A DNA stretch of 64,000 nt from Chitinophagaceae bacterium (GCA_016721085.1 JADKJI010000012.1:124001-188000), one strand, 5' to 3'. Positions 25,529-34,332 are shown, numbered from the stretch's first letter. Made by a program: numbers and translations. Notes: generated by a model not told the origin, from the letters alone.

Positions 25529-26764
25529 ATGATGAATACGAATACATCCATTGGAATTGCTGCTACTGTCGCGGATGCAAATGCAGAACAGTTTACAATG
25601 CCCGACGGAAATGGTTACTATGGAAAATTCGGTGGAGCCTACATTCCAGAAATGCTTCATCGAAATGTAGAAGAGTTGCAAGCAAAATATCTTTCCATCA
25701 TGCAGGATGCAGGATTCCAAAAAGAATTCCGGGAACTGCTGAAAGATTATGTTGGAAGACCCACACCATTATACCTTGCGCAGCGTCTAAGTAAGCAATA
25801 TGGAGCTTCTATTTATCTTAAAAGAGAAGACCTTTGTCATACAGGAGCTCATAAGATCAACAATACAATCGGTCAGATATTATTAGCGCAACGACTTGGA
25901 AAAAAGCGAATTATTGCTGAAACAGGAGCTGGACAGCACGGCGTGGCCACTGCTACCGTTTGTGCTTTGAAAGGAATAGAGTGTATCGTTTACATGGGAG
26001 AAAAAGATATTGAAAGGCAAGCTCCCAATGTAGCACGCATGAAAATGCTGGGAGCAAAAGTGGTTCCTGCGTTGAGCGGTAGCAGAACATTAAAGGATGC
26101 TACTAATGAAGCGATACGAGACTGGATCAACAATCCTAATGATACGCATTATATAATAGGAAGTGTAGTGGGCCCACACCCATATCCAGATATGGTGGCT
26201 CGTTTCCAAAGCGTGATCAGTGAAGAGATCCGCTGGCAGTTAAAGGAAAAGACGGGATCAGAACTTCCCACTCATGTATTAGCATGCGTAGGTGGTGGAA
26301 GCAATGCAGCAGGAGCATTCTATCATTTCCTTGATGAGCTGACGGTTCAATTGGTAGCTGTTGAGGCGGCAGGTGAAGGAGTGAATAGCGGTAAGAGTGC
26401 AGCTACTACTGCCTTGGGTAAACCAGGGATACTTCATGGTAGCAAAAGCTTACTCATGCAAACTGCAGATGGACAAGTAATAGAACCACATAGTATTTCA
26501 GCAGGATTGGATTATCCAGGTATCGGTCCACTACATGCGCATCTTTTTGCCAGTGGTCGCGGTACCTTCTTAAGTGCAACTGATGATGATGCATTGAAAG
26601 CTGCTTTTCATATTGCAAAAACTGAAGGTATCATTCCTGCATTGGAAACAGCCCATGCATTCTCTGCATTGGATCAGATGAAGTTTAATGGAAAGGAAGT
26701 GGTGGTGATATGTTTGAGTGGGAGGGGGGATAAGGATCTCGGGACTTATATGAGTAAAATGTGA
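25529..26764 (+). CDS. trpB: Tryptophan synthase beta subunit
   Basis: The start is ATG 25529 or the adjacent ATG 25532; a GTG at 25514 is less likely. The about 411-residue PLP enzyme condenses indole and serine to tryptophan. The PLP lysine lies in LKREDLCHTGAHKINNT, the phosphate-binding GGGSNAAG loop and the HSISAGLDYPGIGP block are intact, and the C-terminal CLSGRGDKDL serine site is present. This is the standard TrpB1 form that partners TrpA, whose gene follows after the DUF559 insertion. Confidence 0.94.
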   Translation: MMNTNTSIGIAATVADANAEQFTMPDGNGYYGKFGGAYIPEMLHRNVEELQAKYLSIMQDAGFQKEFRELLKDYVGRPTPLYLAQRLSKQYGASIYLKREDLCHTGAHKINNTIGQILLAQRLGKKRIIAETGAGQHGVATATVCALKGIECIVYMGEKDIERQAPNVARMKMLGAKVVPALSGSRTLKDATNEAIRDWINNPNDTHYIIGSVVGPHPYPDMVARFQSVISEEIRWQLKEKTGSELPTHVLACVGGGSNAAGAFYHFLDELTVQLVAVEAAGEGVNSGKSAATTALGKPGILHGSKSLLMQTADGQVIEPHSISAGLDYPGIGPLHAHLFASGRGTFLSATDDDALKAAFHIAKTEGIIPALETAHAFSALDQMKFNGKEVVVICLSGRGDKDLGTYMSKM

Positions 26765-27376
26765 CCTCACCCCCTGCCCCCTCTCCGCCGCGGCGGAGAG
26801 GGGTTAAGTGTTTAAATGGTTGTAAGATAATTTAAAAGGAAAATACAGTTGTATCTAGTTTTTTTCCCATTGTGGATTTGTAGGATTTTATGAGTTTTCA
26901 TTCTAAGATATTTTAGGATGATTAATAAAAGAGAAGAATTGCACAATGGAGCAGTAGGGTTTATTTTTGGTTTTGGTAAGAAATTGCGAAAAGATCAAAC
27001 AGAAGCAGAAAAAGTATTGTGGGCCCAGTTGCGAGGACGAAAGTTGAAAGGTTTAAAGTTCAGACGGCAACACCCATTAGGAAATTATATCGCTGATTTT
27101 TATTGTCATGAATTAAAATTAGTGATTGAATTGGATGGAGAAATTCATGATTCTGTGGAAGCTAAATTGAATGATAAAATCAGAACGCAATATCTTATAG
27201 AGAATGGGTTTCAAGTGCTGAGGTTTAAGAATTTAGAACTGCTTGGGGAAATTAATACGGTACTACAAAAAATCCTAAATGCTAAAAAATATTAAATAGG
27301 ATAGTTGTAAAGTCAAGTAATTCATGCCTACTCTACCACCCTTCTCCTTCAGGAGAAGGGCCGGGGATGAGGTGAA
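26763..27376. mobile_element. Inverted-repeat-bracketed element carrying a DUF559 ORF
   Basis: The left arm (26763-26806) reads CTCACCCCCTGCCCCCTCTCC and runs into a 26-nt perfect palindrome at 26778-26803. The right arm (27341-27376) is the same family in reverse orientation (AGAAGGGCCGGGGATGAGGTG). One DUF559 ORF lies between. The insert separates trpB from trpA, with the ORF in the operon sense and no U-tract terminator. This parallels the elements at 13048-13653 and 59061-59794 that carry other small ORFs. Mobility is inferred. Confidence 0.5.
26918..27295 (+). CDS. DUF559 endonuclease-like protein
   Basis: This 125-residue protein belongs to DUF559 (PF04480), a family with the PD-(D/E)XK fold related to very-short-patch repair endonucleases. 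The likely active site is Asp60 (IADFYC) and Glu71-Leu-Asp73 (VIELDG), with Arg49-Arg50-Gln51 in the KFRRQHPLG motif. DUF559 proteins are common solo genes in Bacteroidota and other phyla and have no firm function. Its position between inverted repeats in the trp operon suggests an element-encoded rather than a biosynthetic role. Confidence 0.88.
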   Translation: MINKREELHNGAVGFIFGFGKKLRKDQTEAEKVLWAQLRGRKLKGLKFRRQHPLGNYIADFYCHELKLVIELDGEIHDSVEAKLNDKIRTQYLIENGFQVLRFKNLELLGEINTVLQKILNAKKY

Positions 27377-27460
27377 AAGCAAAGGTAATTAATAGTTTAA
27401 AGGGTTAAAAGCATCAAGCATTTAGCCTCCAGCATCTTGCAATAAGCAAAAAATCGTAAA

Positions 27461-28231
27461 ATGAGTCTACTAAAAGAATTGTTCCAAAAGAAATCATCAA
27501 GGGTACTCAATGTGTACTGTACCGCTGGCTATCCTAAACCGGATAGTACATTAGAGGTGATGAAGGCATTACAGTCGAATGGCGCTGATATCATTGAATT
27601 GGGGATGCCCTATAGCGATCCGTTGGCAGATGGACCGGTGATTCAGCATAGTGGTTTGATTTCATTGGAGAATGGAATGACAATTGAAAAGCTGTTCTTA
27701 CAATTGAAGGATTTCAGGAAGGAAATTCATATTCCAGTTATTTTGATGGGATATATGAATCCTGTTTTGCAATTCGGATTTGAGAAATTCTGCGCAGCAG
27801 CAGCAGCTGTAGGAATTGATGGATTGATTCTACCGGATTTACCAGAGTTCGAATTTGAAACCGAATATGGTGAAGTAATCAAGAAGTATGGTTTGGATTT
27901 TATCTTTCTGGTTACTCCAGAAACAAGTGAAGTGCGGATTAAAAAACTGGATCAGTTAAGTACCGGATTCCTATACGCCGTATCGTCTTCTTCCACAACA
28001 GGAACAGATAATAATTTAACTGATGTAAACAATTACTTAAAGAGGTTAAAAGGGTATGGTTTGAAGAACCCAATCCTTGTTGGCTTTGGTATAAAGGATA
28101 AGAAAAGTTTCGATAATGCCTGCGCCAATGCCAATGGTGCCATTATTGGAACCGCCTACATAAAGGCCCTTGAAAAATCTGGTAGTATAGAAACAAGTAC
28201 AAAAACATTTTTAAATGAAGTTCTGGCATAA
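27461..28231 (+). CDS. trpA: Tryptophan synthase alpha subunit
   Basis: The 256-residue TIM barrel cleaves indole-3-glycerol phosphate and passes indole to TrpB. Catalytic Glu and Asp are visible in IIELGMPYSDPLADGP, and the phosphate loop in VGFGIKD. The segment PLADGPVIQHSGLISLENG is standard. After its stop there is only a 42-nt spacer to hisH and no terminator, so the trp and his genes are joined here. Confidence 0.94.
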   Translation: MSLLKELFQKKSSRVLNVYCTAGYPKPDSTLEVMKALQSNGADIIELGMPYSDPLADGPVIQHSGLISLENGMTIEKLFLQLKDFRKEIHIPVILMGYMNPVLQFGFEKFCAAAAAVGIDGLILPDLPEFEFETEYGEVIKKYGLDFIFLVTPETSEVRIKKLDQLSTGFLYAVSSSSTTGTDNNLTDVNNYLKRLKGYGLKNPILVGFGIKDKKSFDNACANANGAIIGTAYIKALEKSGSIETSTKTFLNEVLA

Positions 28232-28273
28232 TTGTATTGCATCAAGCATCCAGCATTTCGCATCCAGCAAAGA

Positions 28274-28870
28274 ATGAATCTCGCAATAGTAAAATACAAC
28301 GCCGGTAATATCCAATCAGTTCTCTACGCATTAGAACGTATTGGAGTGGAGGCTACCGTTACAGATGATCAGGACTTTCTACGTAAGGCCGATAAAGTGA
28401 TTTTCCCGGGCGTTGGAGAAGCAAGCAGTGCTATGCAATATCTCAGGGAAAGAGGTATTGATAAACTATTAACTTCATTGACCCAACCAGTATTAGGAAT
28501 ATGTCTTGGTATGCAATTGATGTGCCAATACAGCGAAGAGAATGATACCGACTGTCTGGGTATCTTCGATGAAAAGGTGTTGAAGTTTGATGTTGCAGGA
28601 GCTACAGAAAGGATAAAAGTTCCGCAGATAGGATGGAATACGATTTACAATCTCAAAACACCCTTATTCAAAGGACTTCCTGAAAATTCATTCTGTTACT
28701 TCGTGCATGGCTATCATGCTGCATTGGGCGAGCATACCATTGCCACTACAGATTATATCCAACCGTATAGTTCTGCATTGCATCGTGATAATTTCTATGG
28801 TGTTCAATTTCACCCAGAGAAAAGTGCGGCAGTAGGAGAACAAATCATTAAAAACTTCTTAGCTATCTGA
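28274..28870 (+). CDS. hisH: Imidazole glycerol phosphate synthase, glutaminase subunit
   Basis: The ATG at 28274 gives 198 residues starting MNLAIVKYNAGN, the usual family start; a TTG immediately after the trpA stop would add 14 residues encoded by a CATCCAGCA repeat. Nucleophile Cys77 lies in LGICLGMQ and the His-Glu pair in VQFHPEKS. It supplies ammonia to HisF. It is the first his gene after the trp genes and is one nucleotide from hisA. Confidence 0.94.
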   Translation: MNLAIVKYNAGNIQSVLYALERIGVEATVTDDQDFLRKADKVIFPGVGEASSAMQYLRERGIDKLLTSLTQPVLGICLGMQLMCQYSEENDTDCLGIFDEKVLKFDVAGATERIKVPQIGWNTIYNLKTPLFKGLPENSFCYFVHGYHAALGEHTIATTDYIQPYSSALHRDNFYGVQFHPEKSAAVGEQIIKNFLAI

Positions 28871-28871
28871 T

Positions 28872-29591
28872 ATGGAGATTATACCAGCAATTGATATCAT
28901 TGAAGGAAAGTGTGTACGACTCACGGAAGGTGATTATAGCCAAAAGACTATCTATAATGAACATCCACTCGAAGTGGCAAAACAGTTTGAAGGAGCTGGA
29001 TTGCGCAGGCTGCATCTTGTAGATCTTGATGGCGCAAAAGCAGGAGCTGTTAAGAACTGGAAAGTATTGGAAACGATTGCAAGTAAGACCGGAATGATAA
29101 TTGACTTCGGTGGTGGTATAAAGAAGGAGGAAGATGTGAAAGTGGTTTTCAATTCAGGTGCCCGTTTTGCAACTGTTGGAAGTATTGCAGTAAAGAATGA
29201 AGAAGAGTTCGTAAAGTGGTTGTTGCAATTCGGCGCTGAGAAATTCCTATTAGGTGCTGATGTAAAAGGAGAGAAGATTGCTGTAGGTGGATGGCTTGAA
29301 ACCACAGATATATGGATCTATGATTTTATTGAGAAATATCGATCACATGGTATAAGCCAATTATTTTGTACCGATGTTAGTAAGGATGGGAAATTGGAAG
29401 GTCCTTCCATTCCTCTTTACAAATCTATTGTTGAGAAGTTCCCTGAGCTGTTCTTTATTGCAAGTGGCGGGGTAAGTTCAATGAAAGATCTTGATGAATT
29501 GAATGCAATTGGGTGTAAAGGTGCAATTGTAGGGAAAGCGATCTATGAAAACAGGATACAATTACAAGAATTGAAAGTGTTCATATCATGA
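28872..29591 (+). CDS. hisA: Phosphoribosylformimino-5-aminoimidazole carboxamide ribotide isomerase
   Basis: The 239-residue TIM barrel carries out the Amadori isomerisation of ProFAR to PRFAR. The catalytic Asp pair is visible in IPAIDIIEGKCVRL and FCTDVSKDGKLEGPS; the phosphate sites are DFGGGIKKEEDV and ASGGVSSMKDL. It begins one nucleotide after hisH and overlaps hisF by ATGA, so the three genes are translationally coupled. Confidence 0.94.
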   Translation: MEIIPAIDIIEGKCVRLTEGDYSQKTIYNEHPLEVAKQFEGAGLRRLHLVDLDGAKAGAVKNWKVLETIASKTGMIIDFGGGIKKEEDVKVVFNSGARFATVGSIAVKNEEEFVKWLLQFGAEKFLLGADVKGEKIAVGGWLETTDIWIYDFIEKYRSHGISQLFCTDVSKDGKLEGPSIPLYKSIVEKFPELFFIASGGVSSMKDLDELNAIGCKGAIVGKAIYENRIQLQELKVFIS

Positions 29592-30379
29592 GTATGTTGC
29601 AAGGAAATAAAAGTGCAGGCCGACTTACAAAAAGAATCATTCCTTGTTTGGATATAAAGGATGGTCGTACTGTAAAAGGCACCAACTTCGTTGATTTACG
29701 TGACGCTGGTGATCCAGTGGAACTGGGAGCGTTGTATGCACAACAGGGAGCAGATGAACTTGTGTTTCTCGATATTACCGCTACCGTTGAGAAAAGAAAA
29801 ACTTTAAGTGAACTAGTCAACAAAATTGCGCATCATATCAATATACCGTTTACGGTTGGAGGGGGTATTAGCAGCGTGGAAGATGTCCAGGTCTTGTTGC
29901 AAAATGGTGCTGATAAGATATCTGTAAATACTTCTGCTTTTAAACGTCCTGCGCTGCTTCGAGAACTTGAAAAGGAGTTCGGAAGCCAATGTGTTGTTTT
30001 GGCTATTGATACGAAGAAGGAGGCAGACGGTGAATGGTATGTCTATTTGAATGGAGGACGCACCAAGACTGAAATGAAATGTACCGATTGGGCCTACCAG
30101 GCAGTGGAATTAGGTGCGGGTGAAATCTTGCTGACTTCTATGAACCACGATGGTACAAAATCTGGCTTTGCATTAGATATTACACGAAAATTATCAGATA
30201 TATTACCAGTGCCCGTAATTGCATCAGGTGGTGGAGGTACCATGGAGCATTTTGTAGACGTATTCAGGAATGGACATGCCGACGCTGCTCTCGCTGCCAG
30301 TATCTTCCATTTTAAAGAGATACCAATACCTGATTTGAAAAACTATCTGGCAGAAAATGGAATAGTGGTTCGTGTATGA
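29588..30379 (+). CDS. hisF: Imidazole glycerol phosphate synthase, cyclase subunit
   Basis: The 263-residue TIM barrel forms IGP and AICAR with HisH. It has RIIPCLDIKDGRTVKGTNF with the catalytic Asp, TVGGGISSVEDV and VIASGGGGTMEHF phosphate-binding loops, and TSMNHDGTKSGF with the second Asp. The ATG at 29588 overlaps the hisA stop. The next gene, a small membrane protein, starts within 7 nt. Confidence 0.95.
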   Translation: MSMLQGNKSAGRLTKRIIPCLDIKDGRTVKGTNFVDLRDAGDPVELGALYAQQGADELVFLDITATVEKRKTLSELVNKIAHHINIPFTVGGGISSVEDVQVLLQNGADKISVNTSAFKRPALLRELEKEFGSQCVVLAIDTKKEADGEWYVYLNGGRTKTEMKCTDWAYQAVELGAGEILLTSMNHDGTKSGFALDITRKLSDILPVPVIASGGGGTMEHFVDVFRNGHADAALAASIFHFKEIPIPDLKNYLAENGIVVRV

Positions 30380-30385
30380 TGCTTA

Positions 30386-30658
30386 TTGCTGTTTTATGAA
30401 TTAAAGCGATATTTGCAAGAGCGAATCTTCAAATTCAGTTATATGGTAATACCTGTTGCATTGGTGGCGATAGCGATATTTCTTTATTTGAAAAATCATT
30501 TTGAGAACAAGCGTGATGAAAGAAGATATTCCAGGCTTGAACATCAACAGGAAACCTTAGAAAGAACACTAAGAGCAATTAGAAGAAAAAACGAAATGCC
30601 TGCAGATGCTGGAGCAGAGGTTGATAAAGACAAAAATGCAGATTCAAAATTTGATTGA
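30386..30658 (+). CDS. Small single-span membrane protein between hisF and hisIE
   Basis: The frame starts with TTG at 30386 (90 residues), or possibly at an internal ATG at 30443 (71 residues). One hydrophobic segment (MVIPVALVAIAIFLYL) follows a basic N-terminus. It is followed by a charged, coiled-coil-like stretch (RRYSRLEHQQETLERTLRAIRRK) and an acidic tail. I do not recognise a family. The tight packing, 6 nt after hisF and 15 nt before hisIE, indicates co-translation with the his genes. Its function is unknown. Confidence 0.6.
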   Translation: MLFYELKRYLQERIFKFSYMVIPVALVAIAIFLYLKNHFENKRDERRYSRLEHQQETLERTLRAIRRKNEMPADAGAEVDKDKNADSKFD

Positions 30659-30673
30659 TTTAAATGTTAGTTT

Positions 30674-31270
30674 ATGAAAGTAGATTTTTCGAAATATTCA
30701 GATGGACTTGTACCTGCGATAATACAGGATTTCACTACCCAAAAAGTATTGATGCTTGGATTCATGAATGAAGAGGCGCTTCAGAAAACTGAAACTCTTG
30801 GGAAAGTCACATTTTATAGTCGAACGAAACAACGACTTTGGACAAAAGGAGAGGAGAGTGGAAATTTTCTAATGGTAAAACAGGTATTGCTGGATTGCGA
30901 CAAAGATACCCTTCTGATAAAGGCGCATCCAATTGGCCCAACCTGTCATACTGGTGCCGATACTTGCTGGAGTGAAAGGAATCATAAAGATGATTTTTTA
31001 TATTACCTCGAAGACATAATTGAGCTAAGGAAGAAAAGCACCGACGGAAAATCATATGTTCGTCAATTGCTGGCTAGTGGCATCAATAAAGTAGCGCAAA
31101 AAGTTGGGGAAGAGGCTGTTGAGCTGGTTATTGAGGCAAAAGATGATAATGAAGAGCTCTTTCTTAACGAATCGGCTGACCTGCTTTTCCATTTTTTGGT
31201 TTTGCTTAACGCAAAAGGATATAATTTGCAACAGGTTGTGAACGTTTTACAATCCCGTCACTCAAAATAA
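30674..31270 (+). CDS. hisI: Bifunctional phosphoribosyl-AMP cyclohydrolase / phosphoribosyl-ATP pyrophosphohydrolase
   Basis: The 198-residue protein is the HisI-HisE fusion (hisIE). The N-terminal cyclohydrolase domain (about 1-105) has VLMLGFMNEEAL, the SRTKQRLWTKGEESGN block, LLDCDKDTL metal site and the Cys-rich PTCHTGADTCW. The C-terminal HisE domain (about 110-198) has the metal-binding KVGEEAVELVIEAK helix. It catalyses steps two and three of the pathway and closes the second his segment. Confidence 0.95.
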   Translation: MKVDFSKYSDGLVPAIIQDFTTQKVLMLGFMNEEALQKTETLGKVTFYSRTKQRLWTKGEESGNFLMVKQVLLDCDKDTLLIKAHPIGPTCHTGADTCWSERNHKDDFLYYLEDIIELRKKSTDGKSYVRQLLASGINKVAQKVGEEAVELVIEAKDDNEELFLNESADLLFHFLVLLNAKGYNLQQVVNVLQSRHSK

Positions 31271-31275
31271 TCTTG

Positions 31276-32370
31276 ATGAAATTATTGTACATTTTTCTCT
31301 TTTTCCCTCTTTTCGCAATGGCTCAAACAAAGCCTGTGCAAGGGTTTTCTGTAACTGGAACTATAAAGGGATTAGCTGAAAACGAAGTTGTGACATTTAC
31401 TGATGTGAATAATCCAGATGATACCTTGGCCAGAACACTGGTTAAGAAGGGTGTTTTTGTTTTAAAAGGGACTATCAAGGAGCCTAACATGTACAATTTG
31501 AATTTTCATGGCTCTCAAAAGAAGATGATGTTGTTTATGGGTAACGATATAGTAACTGTTACCGGTGATGCTACTAGTTTACAGGCAGCAGTTGTGAAAG
31601 GTTCTCCTCTGCATAATGAATTCAAAGAATTTCAGGACCTGTTTAATCCACTGTTTCAAAAGCTTGCTGAAATGAATCAGACAATAGGTGGACAGACAGA
31701 TTTGAAAAGAGATGACACATTGATGGTAGCTTATACAGCTCATTTAGAGAAGGTGAAGCATTCTGTAGATTCATTTGTAATCGCAAAAAAAGCTTCTCCG
31801 ATTGGTCCTTTTACTGTTTTGGTAACAAGTGAATTAGAGCAGGATGTAGTGGTATTGGAGCGTAGGTTTAACACACTGGATGTTTCTCAGAAAAATGGTT
31901 TCTTTGGCAAGCTGCTAAAGACACAAATTGATGAAGCGAAATTCGGTTCTATTGGGTCTGATGCAATTCCTTTCGCACAGAACGATACAACAGGGAAGCC
32001 TGTATTCCTGGCAAATTTTAAGGGCAAATATGTGCTGATTGATTTTTGGGCAAGCTGGTGCCGTCCCTGCCGTATGGAGAATCCAAACGTAGTTGAAGCC
32101 TATAATAAATTTAAGAATAAGAACTTCACCGTATTAGGTATATCACTTGATCGCAGCCGCGAAGATTGGATCAAAGCTATCAAAGATGATCGTCTTACTT
32201 GGACGCATGTTAGCGATTTGAAATTCTGGAACAATGAAGTGGCACAGAAATATCATGTACAAAGTATTCCACAGAATTATCTCATCGGTCCCGATGGAAA
32301 AATCGTTGGAAAAAATCTTCGTGGTGCAGAACTACAGATGAAGCTTTGCGAACTGTTAGGGTGTAATTGA
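31276..32370 (+). CDS. Exported TlpA/ResA-like thioredoxin-fold protein with DUF4369 domain
   Basis: The ATG at 31276 gives 364 residues with a signal peptide ending at AMAQ. Residues about 22-120 resemble the DUF4369 N-terminal domain of Bacteroidota thiol proteins. A redoxin domain follows from about 230, with active site Trp-Cys262-Arg-Pro-Cys265 and the cis-Pro segment SIPQNYLI. It is probably a periplasmic thiol-disulfide oxidoreductase. It starts 5 nt after hisIE and so is likely in the same transcript, although no metabolic link is evident. Confidence 0.88.
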   Translation: MKLLYIFLFFPLFAMAQTKPVQGFSVTGTIKGLAENEVVTFTDVNNPDDTLARTLVKKGVFVLKGTIKEPNMYNLNFHGSQKKMMLFMGNDIVTVTGDATSLQAAVVKGSPLHNEFKEFQDLFNPLFQKLAEMNQTIGGQTDLKRDDTLMVAYTAHLEKVKHSVDSFVIAKKASPIGPFTVLVTSELEQDVVVLERRFNTLDVSQKNGFFGKLLKTQIDEAKFGSIGSDAIPFAQNDTTGKPVFLANFKGKYVLIDFWASWCRPCRMENPNVVEAYNKFKNKNFTVLGISLDRSREDWIKAIKDDRLTWTHVSDLKFWNNEVAQKYHVQSIPQNYLIGPDGKIVGKNLRGAELQMKLCELLGCN

Positions 32371-32375
32371 TCAGA

Positions 32376-33488
32376 TTATTGATTGATATCTTTTCCTTCT
32401 TTCAATTTTTCAATTATCGCAATTATATTTTTCTTGTTGGCTTCATCTGGAGCTAATGGCTCAGCCATTTTTGCATATTTCAAAGCAGTCTTATAATCTC
32501 CGTCTGCCGAATAGCCTCTGGCCATTCCTACCAATGGAGCGAATTTATTTGGGTTCTTCTCTAAATTGAATTTGAAGACATCCATAGCTTCTTTATTCTT
32601 TTTCTGAGAAATCAATCTTCTTCCATATTGGTTCAACTCCTGGATAGTGGCAACTTGCATCCCTTTTTTCAAAGTCTGCGCTGCATCATCTGCTTTTCCA
32701 AGCTTTCCTTGAATCTGTGCTTTTGTTACGAAATTCTGGAATTCCTTATGGCCGCCAAATGTACCGCTCGAGGCACTATCTGCCCATTGCAATGCCTGCT
32801 CCAGATTAACATTTCTGTCTAGGCACCAGGCTGCAGCTTGTTGCCAGCTTTCCCAAATAAAGCCCTTTTCAGTTCGCAGCTCTTTTCTGAATGATTCCAA
32901 CTGATCATTTATATAATCAACTTGTATGCGAAACGGGATCGCTAATTTCTCCCAGCTTAAAGTAATCGTAGCACTGTTTTCAGTTTGGTTTGAGAAACTA
33001 TAGCTTAACCATTCAACAGATTTGTCAATGACTGTTGGTTTTACTTTAACTCTTAATGCATCTTCCTTGTCATCATAATAATAAGAGCCCCATGAACTGG
33101 AGTTCTTTGAGAATATCAAAGTACTTTCGCTGGCATCGAAAGCAATGAATACACCATATTTACCTGCAGGTAATGGCTGCCCCTCTACAGTTACAGAAGT
33201 ATTGAATTCTATAGTTGTGTTTTCATTTGAACCTGCTCGCCAAGGTGCTTTACGAGCAGTGCCGAAACCCTGGTCCACATAACCAATCGGTACCAATTGC
33301 CCCCATATCTTACCCTCACGTCCTTTTACACCGGGTCGGTCGTAGTTAATGACAACAGTGGTAAGGCCAATCTGTTCTCCAACTATCGCTTTTTTATTTC
33401 CTCCACTGGGTAAAACTTTTAATGGAATCTGAGCCGAAGCATTATAAAAGAAAGTAAAGGATAGCAGGAAAAAGTATACTGATTTCAT
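32376..33488 (-). CDS. DUF2911 domain protein with tetratricopeptide repeats
   Basis: The 370-residue exported protein has a signal peptide (about 1-19), a DUF2911 domain in residues about 35-180 (NYDRPGVKGREGKIWGQLVPIG and WRAGSNENTTIEF) and TPR-like repeats in the C-terminal third (AAQTLKKGMQVAT, NKFAPLVGMARGY, TALKYAKMAEPLAP). DUF2911 proteins are widespread in Bacteroidota and have no known function. It converges with the TlpA-like gene, with five nucleotides between the stops. Confidence 0.88.
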   Translation of the reverse strand: MKSVYFFLLSFTFFYNASAQIPLKVLPSGGNKKAIVGEQIGLTTVVINYDRPGVKGREGKIWGQLVPIGYVDQGFGTARKAPWRAGSNENTTIEFNTSVTVEGQPLPAGKYGVFIAFDASESTLIFSKNSSSWGSYYYDDKEDALRVKVKPTVIDKSVEWLSYSFSNQTENSATITLSWEKLAIPFRIQVDYINDQLESFRKELRTEKGFIWESWQQAAAWCLDRNVNLEQALQWADSASSGTFGGHKEFQNFVTKAQIQGKLGKADDAAQTLKKGMQVATIQELNQYGRRLISQKKNKEAMDVFKFNLEKNPNKFAPLVGMARGYSADGDYKTALKYAKMAEPLAPDEANKKNIIAIIEKLKEGKDINQ

Positions 33489-33576
33489 AACAGCAGTTTT
33501 AGACAGTTAAGCTATCGTATTGTTGCCAATTATAGCACTGGAAATGGATTAGTGCTTAAATGGAAGGATGAATGGG

Positions 33577-34296
33577 TTACACTAATTGCCTTTTGTAGAG
33601 TTGAATGGTGTTTTCAAGTCCAAGGTAAATAGCATCGCAGATTAGGGCATGTCCAATGCTTACTTCATCTAACCAGGGAATGTTCTTACTAAAATAGCCA
33701 AGGTTCTGTAGGTCGAGATCATGCCCAGCATTAATACCTAAGCCAAGTTCTTTCGCTTTTTGTGCTGCTTTTATATATGGAGCAATGGCAGATTCTTTAT
33801 CCCCTTGAGCATACGCTTTTGCATAACCTTCCGTATACAATTCTATTCTATCAGTGCCTGTTTTCTTTGCACCTTCTACCATTTCAACAATTGGGTCACA
33901 GAATATCGAAGTTCGTATGCCTGCATTTTTAAATAGCGTGATCATTTCTGTTAGATAATCTTTGTATTGAATAGTATCCCAGCCATGATCTGAAGTCAAT
34001 TGTCCTTCAACATCTGGTACCAAGGTGACCTGATGAGGTCTGGTTTCAAGAACCAAATCAATAAATTTCTGTTCTCTGCAATTCCCCTCAATATTGAACT
34101 CAGTGGTAATGATTTTTTTGATGTCGCGAACATCCTGATAACGTATATGTCTTTCGTCGGGGCGGGGGTGAACAGTAACGCCATCACTTCCAAATTCCTG
34201 GACATCAATGGCCACTTTCACTACATCAGGATTGTTTCCACCCCTGCTGTTTCGAATGGTTGCTATCTTGTTTATATTGACAGAAAGTTTTGTCAT
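33577..34296 (-). CDS. pdxJ: Pyridoxine 5'-phosphate synthase
   Basis: From the ATG at 34296 the product is 239 residues. PdxJ condenses 1-deoxyxylulose 5-phosphate and 3-amino-2-oxopropyl phosphate to PNP. Characteristic blocks are LSVNINKIATIRNSRGGNNPD, VHPRPDERHIRYQDV, LVPDVEGQLTSDHGWD and GINAGHDLDLQNL. The -7 promoter box ends only 4 nt before the ATG, so this mRNA is probably leaderless. The longer TTG-initiated frame would start upstream of the promoter box and is rejected. PLP is the cofactor of HisC, TrpB and the exported aminotransferase in this window. Confidence 0.94.
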   Translation of the reverse strand: MTKLSVNINKIATIRNSRGGNNPDVVKVAIDVQEFGSDGVTVHPRPDERHIRYQDVRDIKKIITTEFNIEGNCREQKFIDLVLETRPHQVTLVPDVEGQLTSDHGWDTIQYKDYLTEMITLFKNAGIRTSIFCDPIVEMVEGAKKTGTDRIELYTEGYAKAYAQGDKESAIAPYIKAAQKAKELGLGINAGHDLDLQNLGYFSKNIPWLDEVSIGHALICDAIYLGLENTIQLYKRQLV

Positions 34297-34300
34297 AGGC

Positions 34301-34332
34301 CAAAGATAAGCCAACAGGAAATATCTTTCAAA
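34301..34332 (-). promoter_or_regulatory. pdxJ promoter, near-leaderless
   Basis: Read on the minus strand, TTTG (34332-34329), a 20-nt spacer and TATCTTTG (34308-34301) match the Bacteroidota consensus perfectly. Only GCCT separates the box from the pdxJ ATG, which places the expected transcription start at or next to the start codon. Confidence 0.85.
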
